A stretch of 64,000 bases of DNA from Alloboseaceae bacterium BT-24-1 (GCA_025846845.1 JAOYTL010000024.1:8548-72547), one strand, 5' to 3'. Numbered from the stretch's first letter, positions 18,867-28,630 are shown. The notes: a model not told the origin generated them from the sequence alone. Made by a program: numbers and translations.

Positions 18867-19382
18867 ATGAACAATATGGTCGATGCCGCCTTACGCGCGT
18901 CGCGCCCCGAAGCGCAGGCCTTCCGCGAGGCAATGGCTGAGGTCGCGAGCGCAGCTCATATCGTGACGACGGTCGGCCCAGCCGGCCGCGCCGGGCTGAC
19001 TGCGACCGCCGTCGCCTCCGTCTCGGATGCGCCGCCGACCGTGCTTGTCTGCATCGAGGCTGCCAGCCGCACGCTGGCTGCGATCGAGGAAAGCGGCATC
19101 TTCTGCGTGAACACGCTGGCGGCGGCCGACCACGAGCTTGCGTCTGTCTTCTCTGGCCAGGGCGGACTGACAGGGGAGGCGCGTTTCGCCGCCGGCGAAT
19201 GGGGCGAACTCATCACCGGCGCGCCGGCGCTGGCGAGCGCGCTCGCCAGCTTTGACTGCCGGGTGGCGGCGGTGCACCGGGTCGCGACGCATCGCGTCGT
19301 GATCGGCCAGGTGGTTGCGCTGGGTGGCGGCGGTTCCGGACCAGGACTGGTCTATCGCCATCGCCGCTTCGGCGGCGTCTGA
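18867..19382 (+). CDS. Flavin reductase family protein (HpaC-like)
   Basis: This is a 171-residue protein of the flavin reductase-like split-barrel family. FREAMAEVASAAHIVTT is the usual N-terminal block, TATAVASVSDAPPTVLVCI binds flavin, and GIFCVNTLA follows. Such enzymes supply reduced FMN or FAD to two-component monooxygenases. No monooxygenase partner is encoded next to it. A copy of the GntR-type palindrome lies in its upstream region. Confidence 0.88.
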   Translation: MNNMVDAALRASRPEAQAFREAMAEVASAAHIVTTVGPAGRAGLTATAVASVSDAPPTVLVCIEAASRTLAAIEESGIFCVNTLAAADHELASVFSGQGGLTGEARFAAGEWGELITGAPALASALASFDCRVAAVHRVATHRVVIGQVVALGGGGSGPGLVYRHRRFGGV

Positions 19383-19451
19383 GGCCTATCTCTCTACGCC
19401 TCGATCGCGATCTCACCGCTTTCGGCAACGATCGCACGCTCCTCGCGCAGC

Positions 19452-20822
19452 TCAGCCATTGCCGGTCATATATTCCCGCTCCTCCTCATAGAGCACGAGG
19501 ATACGGTCGATGATGGCGTCGGTCGCACCGCGATAGGTCGTAGGATCGAACAGGTCATCGAGCTCTTCGGGTGAAAGCTTGCCGGCGAGCGTTGGGTGAT
19601 CGGCCAGCACGTCCTTGAGATGGCGGCCGCTGGCGAGGCAGTCGCGGCTCGCCTCCTCGAGCAGGTGATGCGCCTCGCCGCGGCCGATCGTCTGCGCGAG
19701 TGCGAGCGAGACGCGCTCGGCCATGACGAGCCCGTTGGTCAGGTCGAGATTGTACTGCATCTGCTCGGGGAAGACCTGGAGCCCCTCGATCAGCGTGACC
19801 GCCTGGTTCAGGGCCGAGCCGGCGATCAGGAAGAGCTCGCGCAGTGTCGGCCATTCGGCATGCCAGCCGCCCATGGCGCGCTCGTGCTCTTGCGGCATGG
19901 CGGCGAGCATGGTCGCGACCAGCCCCGGCGTGCGCTTGGCCGCAGCGAGGATCAGCGTGCAGAGCACCGGGTTGCGCTTGTGCGGCATCGCCGAGGAGCC
20001 GCCCTTGCCCGGCGCTTCCGGCTCGGCGAGCTCGCCGATCTCGGTCTGCGCCATCAAGGCGATGTCCTGCGCCATCTTGCCGAGATGGCCGAGAAGCAGG
20101 CCGAGCTCGGTCGCGATCCGCGCCGGGCGCCGGCGCTCGCTGTGCCAGGGCACGCGGACCGCGCCGATCGACGGCATGGTGCGAGCAAAAGCTTCCGACA
20201 CCGCGTCGGCTTTGTCGCCAAGCGAAGCGAGGCTGCCGGCCGCGCCGCCGAGCTGATGCGCGGCCTGGCCCCAGATCATGAAGTCGTCGTGGAAGGAGAC
20301 GATGGGGGCGAGCCAATTGGCGGCCTTGAGCCCGAAGGCGATCGGCACCGCATGCTGGAGGAAGGTGCGGCCGATCATCGGCGTGCGTCGATGCTCTCTT
20401 ACGAGCCCGGCGAGCGCATGGGAGAGGCGTGCGGAGCGCGCCAGCAGCAATTCCCAGGCAGCGCAGTATTGCTGCGCGTGCCCTGAATCGATCACGTCCT
20501 GGCTCGTCGCGCCGTAGTGCACCCATTTTGCCGCGTCGGAATCGACCGCCGCGACGCGGGCGGTCAGCGCCTTGACCAGCGGGATCGCCGGATTACCGGC
20601 GAGCGTCGCGGCCTTGCCGATCGCAGCGATGTCGTAGAGCTCGGCCTTGCACTGCGCCGCGATCACCTCGACGGCGATGGCGGGAATGACAGCGGCTTCC
20701 GCTTCTGCGCGGGCGAGCGCGGCCTCGAAGTCGAGCATGCCTTGCAGCGCGGCGCGATCATCGAGCAGCGCTGCCATCTCCCGGTCGGCGAAGAGCTCGC
20801 CATAGAGCCCGCCATCAGCCAT
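19452..20822 (-). CDS. pcaB: 3-carboxy-cis,cis-muconate cycloisomerase-type lyase
   Basis: This is a 456-residue member of the fumarase/aspartase superfamily. It has the signature GSSAMPHKRNP and the CMLE-type block GGAAGSLASLGD, which favours PcaB over adenylosuccinate lyase (a distinct purB lies at 7974). PcaB cyclises 3-carboxymuconate in the protocatechuate branch of the beta-ketoadipate pathway. No other pca gene is in the window, so the substrate is uncertain. I start at ATG 20822, giving MADGGLYGELF. Confidence 0.8.
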   Translation of the reverse strand: MADGGLYGELFADREMAALLDDRAALQGMLDFEAALARAEAEAAVIPAIAVEVIAAQCKAELYDIAAIGKAATLAGNPAIPLVKALTARVAAVDSDAAKWVHYGATSQDVIDSGHAQQYCAAWELLLARSARLSHALAGLVREHRRTPMIGRTFLQHAVPIAFGLKAANWLAPIVSFHDDFMIWGQAAHQLGGAAGSLASLGDKADAVSEAFARTMPSIGAVRVPWHSERRRPARIATELGLLLGHLGKMAQDIALMAQTEIGELAEPEAPGKGGSSAMPHKRNPVLCTLILAAAKRTPGLVATMLAAMPQEHERAMGGWHAEWPTLRELFLIAGSALNQAVTLIEGLQVFPEQMQYNLDLTNGLVMAERVSLALAQTIGRGEAHHLLEEASRDCLASGRHLKDVLADHPTLAGKLSPEELDDLFDPTTYRGATDAIIDRILVLYEEEREYMTGNG

Positions 20823-20989
20823 GTCCGGACGGGCCTTCGTGCGGAGCGGTCGGTGCAACCCACATCCCAGCTTCGTCCTCTTGTGCGCGCCGGTGCTTTC
20901 CGGTCATGGATTAGGTGAACTTGGATAGACCCGAGGCCGGTCCGCCTGCAACACGCCAGCGGTCCGGGAGAACGGCGAGGAGCGACACC

Positions 20990-21442
20990 ATGGCGATGAC
21001 GATGAACGGCGAGGTGACGCTGCCCGCGGCCAAGCAGGTGGTCTGGGAGAAGCTCAACGACGCCGAGGTGTTGAAGGCCTGCATTCCCGGCTGCGAGCAG
21101 CTCGCCAAGGATGACGACACGCATTTCTCGGCGGTGGTCAAGGTCAAGCTCGGCCCAGTCAAGGCGACCTTCAAGGGCAAGGTCGAGCTGCAGGATCTCG
21201 ATCCGCCGAACGGCTACCGCATCGTCGGCGAGGGCGAAGGCGGCATCGCCGGCTTCGCCAAGGGCGGCGCCAAGGTCATGCTGGACGATGCCGAAGGCGG
21301 GCAGACCGTGCTGCGCTACGAGGTCGAGGCGCAGGTCGGCGGCAAGCTGATGCAGCTCGGCTCGCGCCTGATCGATTCGGTCTCGAAGAAGCTGGCCGAC
21401 GAGTTCTTCGCCAATTTCGCCAAGGCGGTCAGCGAAGGCTGA
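20990..21442 (+). CDS. coxG: CoxG family protein (SRPBCC fold)
   Basis: This is a 150-residue protein of the CoxG family, a START/SRPBCC-like fold. Typical blocks are GEVTLPAAKQVVWEKLNDAEVLKACIPGC at the start and the internal GGIAGFAKGGAKVML. GGCGAGGAG precedes ATG 20990. In CO dehydrogenase clusters CoxG is thought to help membrane association. Here it is separated from the cox structural genes by a chemoreceptor gene on the other strand, three bases from its end. Confidence 0.9.
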   Translation: MAMTMNGEVTLPAAKQVVWEKLNDAEVLKACIPGCEQLAKDDDTHFSAVVKVKLGPVKATFKGKVELQDLDPPNGYRIVGEGEGGIAGFAKGGAKVMLDDAEGGQTVLRYEVEAQVGGKLMQLGSRLIDSVSKKLADEFFANFAKAVSEG

Positions 21443-21445
21443 CGC

Positions 21446-22849
21446 TCACGAGGCCTTGCGCAGTGCGGCGAGCGCCTCGCTGACGGTCGCCTCCGCCGCG
21501 CCGACCTGAAGCGCGATGTCGGCGGCCGCGGCATTGGCGCGTTCCAGCGCCTTCTCGGTCTTGCCGAGACTGTCGTTGACACGGGTCGCGCTGTCGATCG
21601 CCTCGTCCGAGCCATGCGCGACCTCGGCGGCGTGACGGGCGATGCCGCCGGTGACGCTGCTCTGCTGAGCGACAGCGTCCGAGATCGCTTCGGAATCCGC
21701 CTTGATCTCGCCGATCGTCGCGCCGATCGACGTGGCCCGGACGCTGCAGGCTTCGGCGCTCGCCGAAAGCTCGGCGATCTGCGTTGCGATCTCCTGCGTG
21801 GCCGAGGCTGTCTGCGTCGCGAGCGACTTCACCTCCGCGGCGACCACGGCAAAGCCGCGGCCGGATTCACCGGCACGGGCCGCCTCGATGGTGGCGTTGA
21901 GGGCGAGCAGATTGGTCTGTGCGGCGATGTCGGCGATCATGCCGACCACGGTCTCGATGCTGCGGGTGACGTCGCGCAACCTTGCGATCGCGCCATCCAT
22001 CGCCTGCGCGTCGGCGACGGCCCGGTTGGCGATATCGAGGCTCTGGCGGGCGCGCTGGCCGATCTCGGCGATGTTCGCCGACATCTCCTCGGTCGCCGCC
22101 GCGGTCTGCATCGCCTTCTCCCGCACCAGCAGCGAGGTCTGGGCGACCGAGCCGACCTGGTCCTTGATGAAGCTGGTTGCCGCCGAAGTCTCGCCGGCCG
22201 TGTCGACGAACAGGTCGACCGCTTTGCTGATCGCGCCGTCGAGCTGGCCGATGCGCGAGGTCAGCGTCGCGGCGACCTCATCTAGTGCGACCCCGCGGCG
22301 GCGCGCTTCCGCCGCCTCGAACTCCCGGTCGAGCGACATCGCGGTGTTGACGTCGTAGGTCAGCACGCGCTCGATGATGAAGAGATCGTGCGGAATGTCG
22401 CGCCGCGAGAAGAGGAGCCGTGTCCGGCTGTCCTCCAGGATCATTCGGAACAGGGTGAAGGCGATTGAGGCGCGGGCGCGGGCGCCGACCTGGCCGTGCC
22501 GCTCCAGCAGGGTGAGCCGTTCGAGCGAGTCGCAGTAGCCTTGGTCGAAATCACCCTCGAACAGCAGGCGGAAATGGGCGGCTTCCGCCGCGAAAAGCTC
22601 GATTGAGACCGGTTCGACCGCCAGCTTCAGCATCGGGTGGATGGCGAAGGCGCGAGCGAAATCCTGCTCGACGACCTCGACGATCACGCGGTCGACAAGG
22701 GCACGATAGCGGCGCAGGCGCTGACGCTGGCGCTCGTCGAAACCGATCGCGGTCAGGCGACGCTGGACGTGTTCGAGGATCGTGGCCAACCGCGCCATCC
22801 GTGAGCGCGACGATCGGAGATCGTCATTCCAACGGGCGATGTTGGGCAT
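21446..22849 (-). CDS. Globin-coupled methyl-accepting chemotaxis protein (soluble)
   Basis: This is a 467-residue chemoreceptor without transmembrane helices. Residues 20-185 look like the protoglobin domain of globin-coupled sensors: AHFRLLFEGDFDQGY, then RLTLLERHGQVG, where His118 aligns with the proximal heme ligand. Residues 230-460 are an MCP signalling coiled coil with the conserved tip AAQTNLLALNATIEAARAGESGRGFAVVA. By analogy with HemAT it probably senses oxygen or another gas through heme and feeds CheA/CheW. It sits inside the cox-like gene cluster, on the opposite strand. Confidence 0.85.
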   Translation of the reverse strand: MPNIARWNDDLRSSRSRMARLATILEHVQRRLTAIGFDERQRQRLRRYRALVDRVIVEVVEQDFARAFAIHPMLKLAVEPVSIELFAAEAAHFRLLFEGDFDQGYCDSLERLTLLERHGQVGARARASIAFTLFRMILEDSRTRLLFSRRDIPHDLFIIERVLTYDVNTAMSLDREFEAAEARRRGVALDEVAATLTSRIGQLDGAISKAVDLFVDTAGETSAATSFIKDQVGSVAQTSLLVREKAMQTAAATEEMSANIAEIGQRARQSLDIANRAVADAQAMDGAIARLRDVTRSIETVVGMIADIAAQTNLLALNATIEAARAGESGRGFAVVAAEVKSLATQTASATQEIATQIAELSASAEACSVRATSIGATIGEIKADSEAISDAVAQQSSVTGGIARHAAEVAHGSDEAIDSATRVNDSLGKTEKALERANAAAADIALQVGAAEATVSEALAALRKAS

Positions 22850-23129
22850 GCGTGGTTAACATTCCGCAAAGCCTTCGCTCATCGGTTGCGGCGCGCATCG
22901 GCCAGCCTTCGAGGCCATGCCGTCCAAAACCATGCAAAAACGCCATCAAACCGGCCTGTCTGCGGAGTGGGTGTCCGCTTGACCGCAGAAAATCCCGGGT
23001 CCACACTGCTTTTTGAAGTTGTTCCAAGGAAATTCTTCGTTGGCTCGGGATGGGCTGGCGAGCGAATCGTACGGTCCTTCGAGATGTCGTCGGCCGTGCC
23101 GGAAAAACAGGCTTTCGGAGGAGTGCCCC

Positions 23130-23630
<501 letters not shown>

Positions 23631-23738
23631 CAGTTTATCGCGGCTGCGCTCGGTCGAGACCGGCGTGGCCTTCTTCCGATGTGATCCCCGAAACATGCTG
23701 ATAGCGCCCGCCAAGAGGCGCCACGCCAGGAGGAATCC

Positions 23739-26102
23739 ATGTCCGCTACCGGAATCGGCGCTCCCGTCCGCCGCAAGGAAGACCACCGCTTCATCACCGG
23801 CCAGGGCCGCTATACCGACGATATCAACCGGCCGGGCCAGGCCCATGCTTATTTCCTGCGCTCGCCGCATGCGCATGCCACGCTGAAGAAGATCGACACC
23901 AAGGCCGCTGCGGCGATGCCTGGCGTGCTCGGCATCTACACCGGCGACGACCTCGCCGCCGACAAGGTCGGCGGGCTGATCTGCGGCTGGATGATCCATT
24001 CCAAGGACGGTTCGCCGATGAAGGCGGGTCCGCATCCGGCGCTGGCCCAGGGCAAGGTCCGCTATGTCGGCGACCACATCGCGGTCGTCGTCGCCGAGAC
24101 GCTGGCGCAGGCGCGCGACGCGGCCGAGGCGATCGTCGTCGACTATGGCGTGCTGGCGGCGGTGGTCGACACCGCGACCGCGGCCAAGGCGAAGACGCAG
24201 GTTCATGACGAGGCGCCGGGCAACACGGTGTTCAACTGGCATCTCGGCGACAAGGACGCGACCGAGGCGGCCTTCAAGGCGGCCAAGCACGTCACCAAGC
24301 TCGACATCGTCAACAACCGGCTGGTGCCGAACCCGATGGAGCCGCGCGCCGCGGTCGGCGACTACGACCAGGGCGAGGGCGCCTTCACGCTCTACACCAC
24401 CAGCCAGAACCCGCATGTGGCGCGGCTCGTGCTCTCGGCCTTCATCGGCATCGCGCCCGAGAACAAGCTCCGGGTGATCGCGCCGGATGTCGGCGGCGGC
24501 TTCGGCTCGAAGATCTTCATCTATGCCGAGGAGACGGTCTGCGTCTGGGTGGCGAAGAAGGTCGGCCGGCCGGTGAAATGGACCTCGGACCGGACCGAGG
24601 CCTTCCTCTCCGATGCGCATGGCCGCGACCATGTCACCCATGCCGAGCTCGCCATGGACGCCGACGGCAAGATGCTGGCGATGCGGGTGCACACCACCGC
24701 CAATCTCGGCGCCTATCTCTCGACCTTCTCGTCCTCGGTGCCGACCTATCTCTACGCGCCGCTGCTGTCGGGCCAATACGACATTCCGGCGATCTATTGC
24801 GAGGTCGACGCGGTCTACACCAACACCGCCCCGGTCGATGCGTATCGCGGGGCAGGGCGGCCGGAGGCGACCTTCGTGGTCGAGCGCCTGGTCGAGGTCG
24901 CGGCGCGCCAGCTCGGCAAGGACCCGGCCAAGTTCCGGACGCAGAACTTCATCAGGAAGTTCCCGCACCAGACGCCGGTGATCATGATGTACGACACCGG
25001 CAATTACGGCGCCTCGCTGAAGAAGGCGATGGAGATCATCGACTACAAGGGCTTTCCGAAGCGCAGGCGCGATTCCGCCCGCAACGGCAAGCTGCGCGGC
25101 CTCGGCTTCTCCGCTTATATCGAGGCCTGCGGCATTGCTCCGTCAGCTGCCGTCGGCTCGCTCGGCGCCGGCGTCGGCCTATGGGAATCGGCCGAGGTCC
25201 GGGTCAATCCGATCGGTACGGTCGAGGTGCTGACCGGCTCGCACAGCCACGGCCAGGGCCATGAGACGACCTTCGCCCAGCTCGTCTCCGACCGGCTCGG
25301 CGTGCCGCTGGAAAACGTCTCGATCATCCATGGCGACACCGACAAGGTGCAGATGGGCATGGGCACCTACGGCTCGCGCTCGGGCGCCGTCGGCATGTCG
25401 GCGATCTTCAAGGCGATCGACAAGGTGATCGCCAAGGGCAAGAAGGTCGCGGCCTATGTGCTGGAGGCCGACGAGGCCGATATCGATTTCAAGGACGGCA
25501 ACTTCACCGTCAAGGGCACCGACCGGACGCTCGATTTCGGCTCCTGTGCGCTGCAGGCCTATGTCGCGCACAAGTTCAACGGCCAGGATCTCGAGCCGGG
25601 CTTGAAGGAGGGGGCGTTCTACGACCCGACCAACTTCACCTTCCCGGCCGGCGTCCATATCTGCGAGCTCGAGATCGATCCCGACACCGGCATCACCAGG
25701 ATCGAGCGCTGGGCCGCGGTCGACGATTTCGGCAATGTCATCAATCCGATGATCGTCGAGGGGCAGGTCCATGGCGGCATCGCCCAGGGCGTCGGCCAGG
25801 CGCTGCTCGAAGGCGCCCGCTACAACGCCGACGGCCAGCTCGTCACCGCGAGCTTCATGGACTACTGCATGCCGCGCGCCGACGACCTGCCCTCCTTCGA
25901 GGTCGGCATGACGGTGACGCCGTGCCCGTCGAACCCGCTGGGTATCAAGGGCTGCGGCGAGGCCGGCGCCATCGCCTCGCCGCCCGCCGTGATCAACGCC
26001 ATCACCGACGCGCTCGGCCATGAGGAGATCGCCATGCCGGCGACGCCTCAGGCGGTCTGGCGCGCCGCACAGAAAACGCTCAGCCGCATGGCTGCCGAGT
26101 GA
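23739..26102 (+). CDS. coxL: Molybdenum hydroxylase large subunit, form II CoxL-like
   Basis: This is a 787-residue molybdopterin-cytosine-dinucleotide-binding subunit of the xanthine oxidase family. The active-site loop is AYRGAGR at residues 368-374, the form II pattern; true CO dehydrogenase (form I) has AYXCSFR with a catalytic Cys, absent here. The catalytic Glu of the family is E741 in GCGEAG, and VGGGFGSK binds the cofactor. AGGAGGAA precedes the ATG. The natural substrate of form II enzymes is mostly unproven; purines, aldehydes or aromatic heterocycles are as likely as CO. Confidence 0.92.
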   Translation: MSATGIGAPVRRKEDHRFITGQGRYTDDINRPGQAHAYFLRSPHAHATLKKIDTKAAAAMPGVLGIYTGDDLAADKVGGLICGWMIHSKDGSPMKAGPHPALAQGKVRYVGDHIAVVVAETLAQARDAAEAIVVDYGVLAAVVDTATAAKAKTQVHDEAPGNTVFNWHLGDKDATEAAFKAAKHVTKLDIVNNRLVPNPMEPRAAVGDYDQGEGAFTLYTTSQNPHVARLVLSAFIGIAPENKLRVIAPDVGGGFGSKIFIYAEETVCVWVAKKVGRPVKWTSDRTEAFLSDAHGRDHVTHAELAMDADGKMLAMRVHTTANLGAYLSTFSSSVPTYLYAPLLSGQYDIPAIYCEVDAVYTNTAPVDAYRGAGRPEATFVVERLVEVAARQLGKDPAKFRTQNFIRKFPHQTPVIMMYDTGNYGASLKKAMEIIDYKGFPKRRRDSARNGKLRGLGFSAYIEACGIAPSAAVGSLGAGVGLWESAEVRVNPIGTVEVLTGSHSHGQGHETTFAQLVSDRLGVPLENVSIIHGDTDKVQMGMGTYGSRSGAVGMSAIFKAIDKVIAKGKKVAAYVLEADEADIDFKDGNFTVKGTDRTLDFGSCALQAYVAHKFNGQDLEPGLKEGAFYDPTNFTFPAGVHICELEIDPDTGITRIERWAAVDDFGNVINPMIVEGQVHGGIAQGVGQALLEGARYNADGQLVTASFMDYCMPRADDLPSFEVGMTVTPCPSNPLGIKGCGEAGAIASPPAVINAITDALGHEEIAMPATPQAVWRAAQKTLSRMAAE

Positions 26103-26119
26103 TCTGAAAGGACGAGACG

Positions 26120-26926
26120 ATGTACGCCTTCACCTATCACCGCCCGGCGACCGCGCGACAGGCCGCCAGCCTCCTCGCCAAGAAGGAGGACGCCAAGCTG
26201 CTCGCCGGCGGCCACACTTTGCTGCCGACGATGAAGCAGCGCCTGGCCTCGCCCGGCGCGCTGGTCGACCTCTCCTCCTGCGCCGACCTCAAGGGTATCA
26301 CCCGCAAGGGCCGCAACCTCGTCATCGGCGCGATGACGACCCATGCCGAGGTCGCTGCCTCGCCGGAGGTGCAGGAGGCGATTCCCGCTCTGGCCTACCT
26401 CGCCAGCCATATCGGCGATCCGCATGTGCGCCATCGCGGCACGATCGGCGGCTCGGTCGCCAACAACGACCCGGCGGCCGATTATCCGGCGGCGCTGCTG
26501 GCGCTGGGCGCGACGGTGGTGACCAACAAGCGCAAGCTGGCGGCGGAGGAGTTCTTCAGCGGCCTCTACGAGACGGCGCTGGACGAGGGCGAGATCATCG
26601 TCAAGGTCTCGTTCCCGGCTACCTCCAAGGCAGGCTATGCCAAGTTCCGCAATCCGGCCTCGCGCTATGCGTTGGTCGGCGTCTTTGTCGCCAAGCGCGG
26701 TAGCGAAATCGCAGTCGCGATCACGGGGGCGGGCGAGGGCGGTGTCTTCCGCTGGCCGGAAGCGGAGGCGGCGCTGAAGGCGCGTTTCGCGGGCAAATCG
26801 CTCGACGGCCTCAAGCACACCGCCAAGGGCATCAATGGCGACATCCATGCCGATGCCGAATACCGCGCCCATCTGATCGGCGTGATGGCCAAGCAGGCGG
26901 TGGCGCAGGCGACGGGCAAGGCCTGA
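26120..26926 (+). CDS. coxM: Molybdenum hydroxylase FAD-binding subunit, CoxM-like
   Basis: This is a 268-residue FAD subunit. The two FAD-binding motifs are visible: AGGHTLLP at residues 29-36 and TIGGSVANNDPAADYP from residue 108. It passes electrons from the iron-sulfur subunit to a quinone or other acceptor. It follows coxL by 17 bases with GAAAGGACGAG as ribosome site. The S-L-M gene order differs from the M-S-L order of classical CO dehydrogenase operons. Confidence 0.93.
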   Translation: MYAFTYHRPATARQAASLLAKKEDAKLLAGGHTLLPTMKQRLASPGALVDLSSCADLKGITRKGRNLVIGAMTTHAEVAASPEVQEAIPALAYLASHIGDPHVRHRGTIGGSVANNDPAADYPAALLALGATVVTNKRKLAAEEFFSGLYETALDEGEIIVKVSFPATSKAGYAKFRNPASRYALVGVFVAKRGSEIAVAITGAGEGGVFRWPEAEAALKARFAGKSLDGLKHTAKGINGDIHADAEYRAHLIGVMAKQAVAQATGKA

Positions 26927-26937
26927 GCCAGCTGCAG

Positions 26938-27090
26938 CTTCTCCCTTCTCCCCTTGCGGGAGAAGGTGGCCCGAAGGGCCGGATGAGGGGTCGCACAGGT
27001 CTTGAAAGCTCTGGGCAACGCCACGCCGGGCTCACGAGCAACGTCGCACGACCCCTCACCCCAACCCTCTCCCGCAGGGGGAGAGGGGGC
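26938..27090. repeat. Intergenic inverted-repeat element, family A, copy 1
   Basis: Left arm 26938-27000 (CTTCTCCCCTTGCGGGAGAAG, then GGATGAGGGGTCGCAC) and right arm 27043-27090 (ACCCCTCACCCCAACCCTCTCC, then GCAGGGGGAGAG) are imperfect inverted copies. The same pair of arms recurs at 30440-30586 and, more diverged, at 29037-29190. It is a BIME-like repeat between convergent genes. Confidence 0.8.
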
Positions 27091-27121
27091 AGGTCGCGGA
27101 TCGCCTTTCGGGCGCGTCGAC

Positions 27122-27475
27122 TCAATAAAAGAACCGCTCCTCGGCGATCTTGCCATCCTTCACCGTGTAGAGCCCGATCTCGTGCATCTTGCGGCGCTCG
27201 CCGCTCTCCTTGACGGTGACGTCGAAGTAGAAGTGCACGGCGAACTGGTCGCCGTTGAGGTAGGGGCCTTCGGTGGTGAACTCGTGCACCTCGTGATTGG
27301 CGACCCACCATTCGCCCTTGCCCTTCACCGCCTCCTTGCCGTGGCACTCCGCCATCGGCCCCGGCATGTTCTCGTAGCTGGCGATGGCGTCGGCATTATA
27401 GGCCGTGGCTGCCTCGTCGTGCTTGCCCTCCTTCAGCAGGGCGACGAAGGCGTTGGCAAGTTCCTGCGTGGTCAT
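27122..27475 (-). CDS. NTF2-like (SnoaL-type) small protein
   Basis: This is a 117-residue protein with the cone-shaped NTF2-like fold pattern: an N-terminal helix pair (ELANAFVALLKEGKHDEAATAYN), KGKGEWWVANHEVHEF and a C-terminal strand set ending KIAEERFFY. I chose ATG 27475 because GGAG lies nine bases upstream; the ATG at 27484 is too close to that site. It lies on the opposite strand between coxM and coxD. Such proteins may be small-molecule isomerases or binding partners; no specific role is visible. Confidence 0.78.
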   Translation of the reverse strand: MTTQELANAFVALLKEGKHDEAATAYNADAIASYENMPGPMAECHGKEAVKGKGEWWVANHEVHEFTTEGPYLNGDQFAVHFYFDVTVKESGERRKMHEIGLYTVKDGKIAEERFFY

Positions 27476-27592
27476 TGGCGTCATCTCCGTGAGGTCATCA
27501 TGCTAGACACCAAGCCCGTCCCGATCATGACAGCAGAGCGCCTTGCACTGGCGCGGCTTCCGTCGCTGCCGTCGCCGCGCTAGACCTGCCTC

Positions 27593-28513
27593 ATGTTGAC
27601 CTCATCGCGCCTTCCGACCTCGATCGACGCCACGCTCTCTTTGCTGCAGGCGCAGGGCTATGTCGCCGACCGGGCGCTGGCGACCGTGCTCTTCCTGGCA
27701 CTCCGGATGAAGCGGCCGTTGCTGCTCGAGGGTGAGGCCGGCACCGGCAAGACCGAGATCGCCAAGGTGCTGGCGGCCGGGCTCGGGCGCCGCCTGATCC
27801 GCCTGCAATGCTATGAGGGGCTCGACCTCGCCTCGGCCGTCTACGAGTGGAACTATGCCGGCCAGATGATGGCGATCCGCCTCGCCGAGGCCGGCGGCGC
27901 AGCCGGCGACCGCGAGCGGCTGGAGAGCGACCTGTTTTCCGAGCGTTATCTGGTCAAGCGCCCGCTGCTGCAGGCGCTGGAGCCGCAGGAGGGCGGCGCG
28001 CCGATCCTGCTGATCGACGAGCTCGACCGCACCGACGAGGCCTTCGAGGCCTTCCTGCTCGAAGTGCTGGCCGATGCACAGGTCACGATCCCCGAACTCG
28101 GCACGATCAAGGCCGCCGAGCCGCCGATCGTGATCCTGACCTCGAACCGCACGCGCGAGATCCATGACGCGCTGAAGCGCCGCTGCCTCTACCACTGGGT
28201 CGGCTATCCCGACGCCGCCCGCGAGCTCGCCATCCTGAAGGCGAAGGCGCCGGGCGCGCCGGCCAAGCTCGCCAGGCAGGTCGTGTCCTTCGTCCAGGCG
28301 ATCCGCAAGGAAGAACTGTTCAAGGCGCCGGGTGTCGCCGAGACGCTCGACTGGGCCAGCGCGCTGGTCGAGCTCGATGCGGTGGCGCTTGATCCGGCGA
28401 TCGTGTCCGACACGCTGGGCGCGCTGCTGAAGTACCAGGACGATATCCAGGCGATGCAGGGCTCGAAGGTGAGCGAACTACTCGACCAGGCCAAGCAGGC
28501 GGCGCGGGGATGA
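27593..28513 (+). CDS. coxD: MoxR-type AAA+ ATPase, CoxD-like
   Basis: This is a 306-residue AAA+ ATPase of the MoxR/CoxD branch. Walker A is GEAGTGKT at residues 47-54, Walker B is LLIDELDRTDE, and sensor 1 is ILTSNRTRE. In carboxydotrophs CoxD acts with the VWA protein CoxE in maturation of the molybdenum-copper active site of the hydroxylase. A coxE-like gene follows after one NTF2-like gene. No strong ribosome site is visible before the ATG. Confidence 0.93.
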   Translation: MLTSSRLPTSIDATLSLLQAQGYVADRALATVLFLALRMKRPLLLEGEAGTGKTEIAKVLAAGLGRRLIRLQCYEGLDLASAVYEWNYAGQMMAIRLAEAGGAAGDRERLESDLFSERYLVKRPLLQALEPQEGGAPILLIDELDRTDEAFEAFLLEVLADAQVTIPELGTIKAAEPPIVILTSNRTREIHDALKRRCLYHWVGYPDAARELAILKAKAPGAPAKLARQVVSFVQAIRKEELFKAPGVAETLDWASALVELDAVALDPAIVSDTLGALLKYQDDIQAMQGSKVSELLDQAKQAARG

Positions 28514-28518
28514 GCGCC

Positions 28519-28610
28519 GTCATTCTCGGGTGAAGCGAAGCGGAGGCCCGAGAATCTCAGGCAGGATGAGGTTGGTTTCCGAGATGCTCGGGTCAAGCCC
28601 GAGCATGACG
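28519..28610. repeat. Double-hairpin intergenic repeat between coxD and the next gene
   Basis: There are two perfect hairpins: ATTCTCGGG (28522-28530) with CCCGAGAAT (28547-28555), and ATGCTCGGG (28584-28592) with CCCGAGCAT (28598-28606). They have GTCATT and ATGACG outer borders like family B repeats elsewhere in the window. Confidence 0.75.
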
Positions 28611-28630
28611 CACAGGAGCTGGAGCGAGCG

